Source of the DNA: Bradyrhizobium erythrophlei | GTDB lineage: Bacteria > Pseudomonadota > Alphaproteobacteria > Rhizobiales > Xanthobacteraceae | Direction: 5' to 3' | DNA length: 64,000 bases | Assembly: GCA_900129675.1 (NCBI GenBank) | Contig: FSRD01000001.1 | Span: 3,337,501 to 3,401,500, forward strand | Part shown: in pieces, positions 52,430-61,112 of the stretch | Position numbering within the stretch: position 1 is the stretch's first letter | Layout of the letters: each line of letters opens with the position of its first letter | Made by a program: the position numbers and the translations under genes | Notes under the pieces: generated by a model | Database searches by the model: none | What the model saw: the letters and a program-made list of their open reading frames with translations, nothing else | What the model was told of the DNA's origin: nothing

Positions 52430-53347
52430 ATGTCTGAAGCAGTCAAGAAGAGCAATCGAAGCGCTGGCGCCAGCGCTGTCGTCCCTCGTCTGTTTGTCCT
52501 TGAACTGAACGCCGGCCTCATTCACTCCATGAATACGGACGGCTCCGACCGCAAAACCATCGTGGCGAACTGCCACTTGCCCGACGGCATCGTCGTCGAT
52601 GTGGACGCTGGCCATATCTACTGGACCAACATGGGCGTCCCAAACCTGAATGACGGGTCCATCGAGCGCGCCGACATCGACGGCAAGAACCGCAAGACAA
52701 TCGTCACACAGGGAGACACCCACACTCCGAAGCAGATCATCCTCGATAAGAAAGGCGGCAAGCTCTATTGGTGCGACCGCGAGGGTATGCGCGTCATGCG
52801 CTGCAACCTCGACGGCTCGCAGCTGGAGACGCTCATTGAGGCGGGGCGCGGCGAAGCCGATAGCCAGGATCAGATGCGATGGTGCGTCGGGCTGACGATC
52901 GATCCGAAATTCGGACATATCTACTGGACGCAAAAAGGCCCGGACAATGCCGGGCTCGGTCGCATCCTCCGCGCCAATGTCGAAATTCCCGCCGGCCAAA
53001 CTGCAGCGACCAGGTCCGACATCGAGACCTTCTTCGACGGTCTGCCGGAGCCGATCGATATCGAGCTCGACCACAAGAACCGTGTTCTCTACTGGACCGA
53101 CCGCGGCGACCCTCCGCGCGGCAACACAGTGAACCGGGCCTCGATCGACAACAAGCCTGTCGAGCCGGAGATCGTGGTGAGCCATCTCATGGAGGGGATC
53201 GGTATCGCGCTCGACGTTCAAAACGATCGCATGTTCGTGACCGATTTCGCCGGCTCGGTTTACTCCGCACGGCTCGATGGATCCGGTGAACGAAATTTCC
53301 TCTACGCACAGGGCAACCTCACTGGCATCGCTTACGCCGAAATCTGA
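52430..53347 (+). CDS. YWTD beta-propeller protein, cytoplasmic
   Basis: A 305-residue protein made of LDL-receptor-type YWTD repeats: HIYWTNMGVP, KLYWCDREGMRVMRCNLDG, HIYWTQKG, VLYWTDRGDPPRG, with the linking LDGSxxxTL and IDPKFG strands typical of six-bladed propellers. It has no signal peptide, which is unusual since YWTD propellers are best known outside cells. In rhizobia such proteins occur beside acyl-CoA genes, as here, 21 bp before a 3-hydroxyacyl-CoA dehydrogenase. It could be a lactonase-like enzyme, a scaffold or a sensor; I cannot choose. Confidence 0.82.
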   Translation: MSEAVKKSNRSAGASAVVPRLFVLELNAGLIHSMNTDGSDRKTIVANCHLPDGIVVDVDAGHIYWTNMGVPNLNDGSIERADIDGKNRKTIVTQGDTHTPKQIILDKKGGKLYWCDREGMRVMRCNLDGSQLETLIEAGRGEADSQDQMRWCVGLTIDPKFGHIYWTQKGPDNAGLGRILRANVEIPAGQTAATRSDIETFFDGLPEPIDIELDHKNRVLYWTDRGDPPRGNTVNRASIDNKPVEPEIVVSHLMEGIGIALDVQNDRMFVTDFAGSVYSARLDGSGERNFLYAQGNLTGIAYAEI

Positions 53348-53368
53348 CAAACGCATCGGAGAAATGAC

Positions 53369-54346
53369 ATGACCGACACCAAGCCCATTCGCCGCATCGC
53401 CATCATCGGCACCGGCGTGATCGGCGCGAGCTGGAGCTCGCTGTTTCTTGCCAAGGGACTGCAGGTCGTCGCAACGGACCCCGCACCGAACGCAGAAGCC
53501 GCGCTGAGGAAGTTCGTTGAGACCGCCTGGCCGGCGCTCAAGCGATTGGGCCTGTCGCCCGGAGCGTCGCAGTCGAACCTGACGTTCACGGCCGACCTCC
53601 CGAAGGCGCTCGCCGGCGTCGACCTCGTCCAGGAGAACGGGCCCGAGCGGATCGACTTCAAGCAGAAGCTCTATGGGCAGCTGGACGAGTTGCTGCCGCC
53701 CGACGTGATCATCGCGTCGAGTTCGTCGGGGCTCACCATGAGCGAAATCCAGAAGGGCGCCGCGTCCCATCCGGAGCGCTGCGTCATCGGCCATCCGTTC
53801 AATCCGCCCCACTTGATCCCGCTGGTCGAGATCGTCGGCGGGGCAAAGACCTCGGAAGCGACAATCCGGCGTGCGGATGAATTTTACACCTCGATCGGGC
53901 AACGGACGGTGCGCGTCAACAAGGAAATGCCGGGCCATGTCGCCAACCGTCTGCAGGCGGCGCTGAGCCGCGAGATCTATTACCTCGTTGCGGAGGGCGT
54001 CGTGAGCGCCGCCGATGTCGACACGGCGCTCTCCTGGGGGCCGGGCCTGCGCTGGGGCGTCATGGGCGGCCTGATGCTCAACCATCTCGGCGGCGGTCCG
54101 GGCGGCATCGAGCACTTCTTCCAGCAGTTCACCGGCCCGATGACCGCCTGGTGGAAGACCCTCGGCTCACCGGTGCTAACTCCGGAAGTGCAGAAGAAGC
54201 TCATCGACAGCGTCCATGCCGAGGCTGGATCACGCTCCATCGAGGAGTTGGAGGCGGAACGCGACGAAGTCCTGCTCGGCCTGATTGAGCTACGCAACAA
54301 GGTTGCCAAGTCGAGCCAAACGAAATCGAGGGAATCGGCCGCCTGA
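53369..54346 (+). CDS. 3-hydroxyacyl-CoA / L-carnitine-type dehydrogenase
   Basis: A 325-residue NAD-dependent dehydrogenase of the 3HCDH superfamily. The Rossmann motif is IAIIGTGVIGASWSSLFLAKG; the catalytic region has the ASSSSGLTMSEIQ and CVIGHPFNPPHLIPLVEIVGG motifs, with the active His in GHPFNP. Length and the single-domain layout fit L-carnitine dehydrogenase and lambda-crystallin-like enzymes as well as beta-oxidation enzymes. It would oxidise the hydroxyl made by the crotonase-type hydratases in the same operon. Confidence 0.88.
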   Translation: MTDTKPIRRIAIIGTGVIGASWSSLFLAKGLQVVATDPAPNAEAALRKFVETAWPALKRLGLSPGASQSNLTFTADLPKALAGVDLVQENGPERIDFKQKLYGQLDELLPPDVIIASSSSGLTMSEIQKGAASHPERCVIGHPFNPPHLIPLVEIVGGAKTSEATIRRADEFYTSIGQRTVRVNKEMPGHVANRLQAALSREIYYLVAEGVVSAADVDTALSWGPGLRWGVMGGLMLNHLGGGPGGIEHFFQQFTGPMTAWWKTLGSPVLTPEVQKKLIDSVHAEAGSRSIEELEAERDEVLLGLIELRNKVAKSSQTKSRESAA

Positions 54347-54425
54347 GACCAGGCGCCATTGGCGAATCGATCGTACGTCCTTCAACTGTTTCCAGCTTTC
54401 AAGCCACAGCATCAGGAGTCCCCAA

Positions 54426-55646
54426 ATGCCCACCGCAACCGCAGCAAGCAAGCCCACCGCGCCGAAGCCGCTACCGCCGCCAAATAGCGACTTCTATGAG
54501 GTCTACGAGACCTTGAGCGCCAACGAACTCGCGACGGTGAAACGGGTGCGCGCGTTCATGGAAACCAAGGTCGCGCCTGTCATCACAGATTATTGGGTGA
54601 AGGACGCTTTTCCCTTCGAATTGCTGCCGGCGATCAAGGAATTGGACATCGGTGGGCTTGCAATGCAGGGCTACGGCTGCGCAGGTGGAAGCCTGGCGCT
54701 GTTGGGCTTTGTTCAGATGGAGATGGCACGCGTCGACCCGTCGGTCGCGACCTTCATGGGCGTGCATGGCGGCCTGGCGATGGGCTCCATCTACATCGAC
54801 GGATCGGAAGAGCAGAAGCAGAAATGGTTGCCGCAGATGGCGCGCTTCGAGAAGATCGGCTGTTTCGGCCTGACCGAGCCGTTGGTGGGCTCAGGTGCCA
54901 GCGGCGGCCTGCTGACCACGGCGAAGCGCGAGGGCGACACCTGGATCCTCAATGGCGAGAAGCGTTGGATCGGAAATGCTCCTTGGTGCGATGTTTCAAT
55001 CATCTGGGCACGCGATATCGCCGACAACCAGGTAAAGGGCTTCATCGTCGAGAACAAGACTACGCCCGGCTTCAGCGTCGAGAAGATCGAGAACAAGATT
55101 GCGCTTAAGGTGGTCCAGAACGGCCACATCACGCTGAAGGATGTTCGAGTGCCGGAAACGAACCGCCTCCAGAGCGGCAATTCATTCCGCGACACCGCGA
55201 AGGTGCTGAAGATGACGCGCTACGCCGTGGCGTGGATGGCGACTGGATGCGCGATGGGCGCCTACGAAGCTGCGCTGAAGTATAGTCAGGAGCGCTTGCA
55301 GTTTGGCAAGCCGATCGCATCGTTCCAGCTGGTCCAAGACCTTCTCGCCAAAATGATCTCCAACATCACGGCTTCGCAGTGCCTGATCGTGCGCCAGGCG
55401 CAGCTGCATGCCGAAGGTAAGCTGACGGACGCCCATGCCGCGCTTGCCAAGGCGTTCGCTACGGCCAAATGCCGCGAGACGGTTGCCTGGGCCCGCGAGT
55501 TGATCGGCGGCAACGGAATCGTTGCCGACTACAAGGCGGCACGCTTCTTCGCGGATTGTGAAGCGCTCTACTCCTACGAAGGCACGTATCAGATGCAGAA
55601 CCTGATCGTCGGCAAGGCCATCACTGGCCTCGGCGCCTTCGTGTGA
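54426..55646 (+). CDS. Acyl-CoA dehydrogenase, glutaryl-CoA dehydrogenase-like
   Basis: A 406-residue FAD enzyme that introduces a double bond into an acyl-CoA. FAD/substrate motifs are CFGLTEPLVGSGASG and WIGNAPWCDVSIIWARD; the active base is the Glu in ALYSYEGTYQMQNLIVGKAITGLGAF, the position used by glutaryl-CoA dehydrogenases, which also decarboxylate. A proline-rich N-terminal tail precedes the first helix. AGGAG decides the ATG at 54426. In context it should carry out the oxidation step after CoA activation by the class III transferase. Confidence 0.9.
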   Translation: MPTATAASKPTAPKPLPPPNSDFYEVYETLSANELATVKRVRAFMETKVAPVITDYWVKDAFPFELLPAIKELDIGGLAMQGYGCAGGSLALLGFVQMEMARVDPSVATFMGVHGGLAMGSIYIDGSEEQKQKWLPQMARFEKIGCFGLTEPLVGSGASGGLLTTAKREGDTWILNGEKRWIGNAPWCDVSIIWARDIADNQVKGFIVENKTTPGFSVEKIENKIALKVVQNGHITLKDVRVPETNRLQSGNSFRDTAKVLKMTRYAVAWMATGCAMGAYEAALKYSQERLQFGKPIASFQLVQDLLAKMISNITASQCLIVRQAQLHAEGKLTDAHAALAKAFATAKCRETVAWARELIGGNGIVADYKAARFFADCEALYSYEGTYQMQNLIVGKAITGLGAFV

Positions 55647-55702
55647 CATCCCGGCGGCCGGCCCTTCGACGCCGGTCGCCCTCCAATAAGGGAGATATGA
55701 TT

Positions 55703-56554
55703 ATGGTTTCGCAAGCTGCACCGTTCACCCCTTCACCTGCAACAGTACCCAACTCCTTGCCCAGGGCGGCATTGGCGCTTGCGAACGTCCAGTACGAGAA
55801 AAAGGCTTCGATCGCCTACGTGACGGTCAATCGGCCCAAGGTACTCAACGCGCTCAACACGCCGACCTGGACCGATTTGCGGGCCGCATTCGAGGATGCA
55901 AAGGCCGACGCGTCTGTGCACGGCGTGATCCTCACCGGCGCGGGCGACAAGGCCTTCATTGCCGGCGCCGACATCAGCGAACTCGCGCATGTCGACGCCT
56001 ACGATGCGGAGGAGTCGAGCAGGTTCGGGCAGGGTGTGCTGGACCTCATCGAAAATCTCGGCAAGCCGGTGATCGCGGCGGTTAATGGTTTTGCGCTCGG
56101 CGGCGGCTGCGAGACGGCGATGGCTTGCACGATGAGGATCGCAGCAGAGCATGCCAGATTTGGGCAGCCCGAAGTCAAGCTGGGCTTGCTGCCCGGCGGT
56201 GGCGGAACCCAGCGTTTGCCGCGCCTGGTGGGCAAGGGCCGTGCGTTACAGCTGATCCTCACAGGCGAGACGATCTCCGCGCAGGAAGCCTATCGCATTG
56301 GCCTCGTCAACGAAGTCGTCTCCGCAGCCAGCCTGATTGACCGCGCCGAGGCGATTCTGAAGCAGATCGCGGCCAACGCGCCAATCGCCGTAAAGTTCTC
56401 GCTGGAAGCGGCCAACAAGGGGATGGACACCAGCCAGGCCGAGGGGTTTGCGCTCGAAGCCTCCTATTTCGGCATCTGCGCGGCAACGGAGGACAAGAAG
56501 GAAGGCACCTCCGCCTTCCTCGAAAAACGCGTGCCGCAGTTTCACGGACGCTGA
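55703..56554 (+). CDS. Enoyl-CoA hydratase/isomerase (crotonase)
   Basis: A 283-residue crotonase. The CoA-binding and oxyanion parts are AFIAGADISELA and NGFALGGGCETAMACTMRIA, with the two acidic catalytic positions filled by Glu in GGCETA and Glu in GQPEVKLGLLPGGGGTQRLP. So hydration of a 2-enoyl-CoA is expected. A 30-residue alanine/proline-rich leader is unusual. The ATG at 55703 sits eight bases after GGAG; another at 55697 is closer than ideal. Confidence 0.9.
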   Translation: MVSQAAPFTPSPATVPNSLPRAALALANVQYEKKASIAYVTVNRPKVLNALNTPTWTDLRAAFEDAKADASVHGVILTGAGDKAFIAGADISELAHVDAYDAEESSRFGQGVLDLIENLGKPVIAAVNGFALGGGCETAMACTMRIAAEHARFGQPEVKLGLLPGGGGTQRLPRLVGKGRALQLILTGETISAQEAYRIGLVNEVVSAASLIDRAEAILKQIAANAPIAVKFSLEAANKGMDTSQAEGFALEASYFGICAATEDKKEGTSAFLEKRVPQFHGR

Positions 56555-56587
56555 ATTTTCGAGCGCAGGCGAGACCGGACATTTGCC

Positions 56588-57523
56588 ATGGCAACGCCTT
56601 ATCCCACCCTGGTTCCGACAGAGCGATTCCGACTGACCAGCTCGGACGGACTGTGCATCGCGTGCGCCCGCTGGGACAGTCGCGGCCCAGCCCGCGCCGT
56701 TGTTCAGATTGCCCACGGGATGCGCGAACACATGGGGCGCTACGCCGACACCGTCGATGCGCTCGTTGCGGCAGGTCTCACTGTCTACGCCAACGATCAT
56801 CGCGGGCACGGCCTCTCGGCCCACTCGCAATTGGGAGAATTTGGCAGGGGCGGCTTTGAACTTCTCGTCCAAGACATGGTCCGCTTGAGCGAGATCGCCA
56901 GGGAGGAAAATCCCGATCTGCCGCTGCTCCTCCTGGGGCACGACATGGGATCCTTTGCCGCGCAGAGATACGTCATCAACCACAGCCACGAGATTGATGG
57001 TTTGATTCTCTCGGGATCGGGAGCGCTTGAAGGCTTGGCCCGGGCCGCGCTTCCGGAGACCGCGGGCAGCAACCTCCTCAACGCCGCATTCGAGCCGGCG
57101 CGCACGCCCTTCGACTGGCTGTGCCGCGATCAGGCGATCGTCGATGAGTTCATGGCTGATCCCCTCTGCTTCGAAGACCTTCACCCCGACTCTGTTGTTT
57201 CCTTCCTCGGTACCGCGCCGCGGTTGTGCGATCCGGTCGCACTCCGCAAGATTCGCGGCGATCTTCCGATCTATTTGTTCTCCGGAAGTGAAGACCCCGT
57301 CGGGCAGCACCTGCGGGGACTCCGCACACTGATTGGCCGCTACCGCGATGCCGGGCTACGCGACATCACCTTCGATTTTTATCCGGGCGGTCGACACGAG
57401 ATGCTGAACGAGATCAACCGACGCCAGGTTCAAACCCGCCTGCTCGGCTGGATTGTCCAGACGCTGGAAAAGCTGAACGACGATGACCGCCGCGTTTCAA
57501 TCGCGCCCGAACTTCAACACTAA
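56588..57523 (+). CDS. Alpha/beta hydrolase with Asp at the nucleophile position
   Basis: A 311-residue monoglyceride-lipase-like alpha/beta hydrolase (Hydrolase_4 type: HGMREHMGRYADTVDALVAAGLTVYANDHRGHGLS). The nucleophile elbow is LLGHDMGSFAAQRY, with Asp119 instead of Ser, and the C-terminal His is in YPGGRHEMLNE. Such Asp variants may hydrolyse by an aspartyl intermediate or be thioesterases of altered mechanism. It sits within the acyl-CoA operon, so release of a CoA ester or lactone is possible. Confidence 0.85.
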   Translation: MATPYPTLVPTERFRLTSSDGLCIACARWDSRGPARAVVQIAHGMREHMGRYADTVDALVAAGLTVYANDHRGHGLSAHSQLGEFGRGGFELLVQDMVRLSEIAREENPDLPLLLLGHDMGSFAAQRYVINHSHEIDGLILSGSGALEGLARAALPETAGSNLLNAAFEPARTPFDWLCRDQAIVDEFMADPLCFEDLHPDSVVSFLGTAPRLCDPVALRKIRGDLPIYLFSGSEDPVGQHLRGLRTLIGRYRDAGLRDITFDFYPGGRHEMLNEINRRQVQTRLLGWIVQTLEKLNDDDRRVSIAPELQH

Positions 57524-57533
57524 GGAGACGAAC

Positions 57534-58760
57534 ATGCCGAACGACAACATCTTTTCTGGACTGAAGGTGGTGGATCTCGCGAGCTTCATCGCGGGCCCCA
57601 GCGCTGCGGTGATCTTGTCCGACTTCGGCGCTGACGTCATCAAAGTGGAGCCGCCGAGCGGCGAACTATGGCGACATGCGCACCACATGCCACCGCAGCC
57701 GGTCGCTGAGGATGCCTACCCCTGGCACCTCGCCAATCGCAACAAGCGGGGTATCGCGCTTGATCTGAAGTCTCCGAGCGCCCATCAGGTTCTCGAAAAG
57801 CTCGTCAAATGGGCCGACGTTCTTATCGTCAACACGCCGCACCCGGCGCGCGCGCGACTGAAGCTCGAATATGAAGATGTGGTCCAGTGGAACCCGCGGT
57901 TGATCTACGCGGACCTCACGGGTTTCGGCGACAAGGGGCCGGATGCGGATCTCCCCGGCTTTGACATCACGTCGTACTGGGCACGCAGTGGATTGCTGTC
58001 GATGACGCGCGATGCCGGTGCGCCGCCGACCTGGCCGGTAGCAGGTAGCGGTGACAATGCCACCGCCGTAGGGCTCTATTCGGCGATCGTCACCGCGCTC
58101 TATCGTCGCGAGCGCACGGGGAAGGGGGCGCATGTCACGACCTCACTTCTCGCCGAAGGCGTGTGGTCCGCTAGCGTCTCGATCCAGGCCGCACTGTGCG
58201 AGGCGAAATTCTTCGAACTGCACGATCGCAAGCATCCTGTGAACGCGGCGATGAATGTCTATCGCGCCAAGGATGACACCTGGTTCGTTCTCATCGTCAC
58301 GCCCGATAAGGTGGAGGCCGTGGTGAAGGCGATCGGCCGGCCCGATCTCCTGACCGATCCGCGATTCTCCGACCCGGCGAAGCTGATGGCGAACATGACG
58401 GAGCTCACGGCGATCCTCGACGCGACCTTCTGTGCCGAACCGATGGCGCATTGGTATAACGTGTTCAACGGCGTTCACGTGACGTTCGGAGCGGTGCGTG
58501 GGCCACAAGAGGTGATCAGCGATCCCCAGCTCCGGGCGAACGACATCATCGTTCCGCTCGAAGGTGCCGGCGGCAAGCTGACGTCCACGATCAGCAGCCC
58601 GCTTCAGGTGCATGGCGTCGCCAAGGTGTCCGCGAAGCGGGCCCCAAAGATTGGAGAACACAACGAGGAGGTTCTCCGGCAGCTCGGATTCAGCGCGGCC
58701 GAAATCGATGGTTTGCGTGCAAGCGGTGCCATTCCGAAAGCAAAGGAACAAGCGGCTTAG
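57534..58760 (+). CDS. Class III (CaiB/BaiF) CoA-transferase
   Basis: A 408-residue family III CoA-transferase that moves CoA between carboxylic acids through an Asp-bound anhydride. The front GLKVVDLASFIAGPSAAVILSDFGADVIKVEPP is diagnostic; the catalytic Asp is Asp144 in LPGFDITSYWARSGL. AAGGAG decides the start at 57534. It would load the operon's acid substrate with CoA, taken from succinyl-CoA or an end product. Ten bases separate it from the hydrolase. Confidence 0.92.
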   Translation: MPNDNIFSGLKVVDLASFIAGPSAAVILSDFGADVIKVEPPSGELWRHAHHMPPQPVAEDAYPWHLANRNKRGIALDLKSPSAHQVLEKLVKWADVLIVNTPHPARARLKLEYEDVVQWNPRLIYADLTGFGDKGPDADLPGFDITSYWARSGLLSMTRDAGAPPTWPVAGSGDNATAVGLYSAIVTALYRRERTGKGAHVTTSLLAEGVWSASVSIQAALCEAKFFELHDRKHPVNAAMNVYRAKDDTWFVLIVTPDKVEAVVKAIGRPDLLTDPRFSDPAKLMANMTELTAILDATFCAEPMAHWYNVFNGVHVTFGAVRGPQEVISDPQLRANDIIVPLEGAGGKLTSTISSPLQVHGVAKVSAKRAPKIGEHNEEVLRQLGFSAAEIDGLRASGAIPKAKEQAA

Positions 58761-58844
58761 CGTGACGACACTGTCGGGGGCGGCGGGAGCCGCCCCCGAA
58801 CCTCGACTTGCAGTGAAACTCACCAAAGAACCAGGAGTTTGACA

Positions 58845-59630
58845 ATGGATGATATCGTTACCGAACAGGCCGAAAGCATCCTGCGCGTCCAGTTGAACCG
58901 CCCGACAAAGCGGAACGCAATGACGTCGGCCATGTACGTGGCTCTCGCAGGCATCTTCAACGAGGCGGCGAATGACGAGAACACGCGTGTCGTCCTCTGG
59001 CATGGCGCGGGAGATTCGTTCTGCGCGGGCAACGATATAGAGGATTTTCTGAAGAATCCTCCGGGGCCGGGAGAATCTCCGCAGGCCCGACTGATGGAGG
59101 CGCTGGTCAACTTCGACAAGCCGCTGGTCGCCGCGGTCCACGGCGCCGCGATCGGCGGGGGCACCACCATGCTGACGCACTGCGACTTCGTCTACGCGGG
59201 CGAGAGCACACATTTCCAGATGCCGTTCATCAACCTTGCTGTCGTGCCGGAATTCGGATCGAGTTACTCCGTGCCGGCGCGGGCCGGTCACGTCCGTGCG
59301 GCGGAACTGATTTTGTTGGGAGTTCCCTTCGATGCCAGGCGCGCCGCGGAGCTGGGTCTGGTTACCCAGGTCATATCCGACAAGGACGTCCTGGCGAGAG
59401 CGACCGAAACGGCTGGGAAATTGGCCGCGAAGCCGGCCGCAGCGCTGCAAGCCAGCAAGAGGCTCATGAAGCAGCCATTTCGTGAGCAGATCAAGGCGGC
59501 GATGAAGGCTGAGAACGAAGAGTTCAGTGTACAAGTCCGCTCTGGAGACGCAAAAGAGGCGCTGACCGCCTTCCTGGAAAAGCGTAAGCCTGACTTCACG
59601 AGGAGCATCAAACCTCCAGCGGCCGCATAG
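58845..59630 (+). CDS. Enoyl-CoA hydratase/isomerase family protein (ECI-like)
   Basis: A 261-residue second crotonase. The CoA pocket reads SFCAGNDIEDFLKNPPG and HGAAIGGGTTMLTHCDFVYAG; the first acidic residue of hydratases is replaced by Thr (GGGTTM), while Glu remains in VVPEFGSSYSVP. This is the pattern of enoyl-CoA isomerases rather than hydratases, so shifting a double bond is likelier. ATG 58845 follows AGGAG; a TTG at 58839 is ignored. Last gene of the operon. Confidence 0.88.
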   Translation: MDDIVTEQAESILRVQLNRPTKRNAMTSAMYVALAGIFNEAANDENTRVVLWHGAGDSFCAGNDIEDFLKNPPGPGESPQARLMEALVNFDKPLVAAVHGAAIGGGTTMLTHCDFVYAGESTHFQMPFINLAVVPEFGSSYSVPARAGHVRAAELILLGVPFDARRAAELGLVTQVISDKDVLARATETAGKLAAKPAAALQASKRLMKQPFREQIKAAMKAENEEFSVQVRSGDAKEALTAFLEKRKPDFTRSIKPPAAA

Positions 59631-59941
59631 GCACGAACACACGACCCCGGTAACACCGATCACCGCGGTGGAAGATTGCGGGCAAGCCCGCAGTGTCTCT
59701 GGCAGAGCTTCGCGCTCCGTACCGCAGGAGGACGGAGTGGCTGACCAGCGTGGGCGCGCCGCCGCAGTGCCACCCTTCTGTGGAGGTGAGACTGCACCTG
59801 CCAGGCGGCCGGTCATGCGCCAGCCGGCGCTTGAAAAGCTGTTGAATGGCTCCGCAGCATCCCCGCAAGCATGTGCAACTCGGCGCACGTTGATCAAATC
59901 AATTGCGGTCGAAACGTGATCCAAGGGGAGACGCGCTCTGA
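59631..59941. other. 311-bp gap after the acyl-CoA operon
   Basis: Contains a perfect GCGGGC-AA-GCCCGC hairpin (59678-59691) that may end the upstream transcript, and a 60-codon frame from GTG 59737 with AGGAGG five bases before it. That frame (ending LEKLLNGSAASPQACATRRTLIKSIAVET) matches nothing I know, so it is left unannotated. Confidence 0.45.
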
Positions 59942-60928
59942 TTGTCCCTGGACCAAGGCGTCCACGAGGGTTCGGCGTCAAGGAGGCAAAATATTAGCAT
60001 CCATCACGTGACTGCAATCGCCGGCGATCCCGTCAAGAATTTAACCTTCTATACACGCGATCTCGGGCTGCGCCTTGTCAAAAAGACGGTCAATTTCGAC
60101 GATCCGTCTACTTACCACTTCTATTACGGTGACGAGACCGGTAGTCCCGGCACCATCCTGACCTTCTTCCCCTGGACAAACGCCCCGGCCGGCCGGCGCG
60201 GTGTTGGCGAAACGCGCCAGACCGCCTTCCGCGTCCCGCTGCGCTCAATCGGCTACTGGACTCAGCGTTTCATCGAGAAGGGAATTTCCCACCAGACGCT
60301 GGAGAAGCGCTTCGGTCAGTCCGTGCTGCCTTTCACGGATCAGGATGGGATGGCGCTGGCGCTCGTCGGCGTCGCGGATGCCGAGAATGAGCCGGGCTGG
60401 AGCAACGAGGACATCCCCTCCGAACATGCGATCCGCGGCTTGCAGGGCGTGACGCTGCTTCTCGACAGTGCGCAGAAGACGTCAGCGATCCTGACCGATG
60501 TGTTCGGTTTCCGCGAGGTCGCCCGTGAAGGATCGGGGATCCGCTTCGCCGCGGCGGGCGACGCGAAAGGCAGCGTGGTCGACATCTACGAAGCCTCGGG
60601 AGTTCTGAGAGGGCACCAGGGACGTGGTTCGGTGCATCACATCGCCTTCCGCGCTGCGGACGACGTACAGCAGGCGCAGATGACCGAGAAGCTGATCCGC
60701 ACCCACGGTCGGCACCCGACGGAACAGAAGGACCGCAAGTACTTCCGCTCGATCTACTTCCGCGAACCCGGCGGCGTTCTGTTCGAAATCGCGACCGATA
60801 TTCCCGGATTTGCGGTCGACGAGCCGGTCGAGGCCCTTGGTCGGGACTTGGAGCTGCCGAACTTTCTCGAACCGCGTCGCAAGGAGATCGAGGACGTGCT
60901 GCCCGCTCTCGAGGAGGCGGCGTCGTGA
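59942..60928 (+). CDS. Ring-cleaving dioxygenase, VOC superfamily (MhqO-type)
   Basis: A 328-residue two-module VOC protein like bacterial MhqO/LinE enzymes that open hydroquinone-type rings. The first module starts ISIHHVTAIAGDPVKNLTFYTRDLGLRLVKKTVNFDDP, the second GLQGVTLLLDSAQKTSAILTDVFGFREVARE, then VHHIAFRAADD and LFEIATDIPGF. Metal ligands would be the His in IHHVT, the His in VHHIAF and the Glu in LFEIA. The annotated start is TTG 59942; an ATT codon at 59993 directly after an ideal AAGGAGG may be the true start. The hydrolase that normally follows survives only as 16 codons. Confidence 0.85.
   Translation: MSLDQGVHEGSASRRQNISIHHVTAIAGDPVKNLTFYTRDLGLRLVKKTVNFDDPSTYHFYYGDETGSPGTILTFFPWTNAPAGRRGVGETRQTAFRVPLRSIGYWTQRFIEKGISHQTLEKRFGQSVLPFTDQDGMALALVGVADAENEPGWSNEDIPSEHAIRGLQGVTLLLDSAQKTSAILTDVFGFREVAREGSGIRFAAAGDAKGSVVDIYEASGVLRGHQGRGSVHHIAFRAADDVQQAQMTEKLIRTHGRHPTEQKDRKYFRSIYFREPGGVLFEIATDIPGFAVDEPVEALGRDLELPNFLEPRRKEIEDVLPALEEAAS
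59980..59986 (+). promoter_or_regulatory. Perfect ribosome binding site before an ATT codon
   Basis: AAGGAGG lies six bases before ATT at 59993, which begins the family's conserved N-terminus (ISIHHVTAI). No ATG, GTG or TTG is in the right place, so this site points to an unusual ATT start. Confidence 0.5.
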
Positions 60929-60972
60929 CGAACGAATTCACCTACCGCTTCGAGCCGGCGAAGGGGCGCTGA
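60925..60972 (+). pseudogene. Remnant 5' end of an alpha/beta hydrolase gene (MhqD-type)
   Basis: GTG overlaps the dioxygenase stop (GTGA) and begins a frame VTNEFTYRFEPAKGR that ends in TGA after 15 codons. This is the usual N-terminus of the carboxylesterase that follows MhqO-type dioxygenases, so the rest of that gene appears to have been deleted at about 60970. What follows is unrelated. Confidence 0.55.
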
Positions 60973-61112
60973 AGCGAAACTGCCTCGGAGAGCGCAGCAA
61001 CAGACAAGCCACGACAAATGTCTCCAATACGGTAGGGCGAATCTGAGGATTTGATCAATAGGCCCGATCTGATGGGTATTGCCATCGGACGTTATTGCTA
61101 AAGGAGGAGTCG

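Noticed and set aside
52385..54115. A 576-codon minus-strand frame over the propeller and dehydrogenase genes
   Set aside because: Antisense to two clear domains; no ribosome site and no recognisable fold.
58143..59981. A 612-codon minus-strand frame over the CoA-transferase and crotonase genes
   Set aside because: Shadow of two well-supported enzymes and the intervening gaps.
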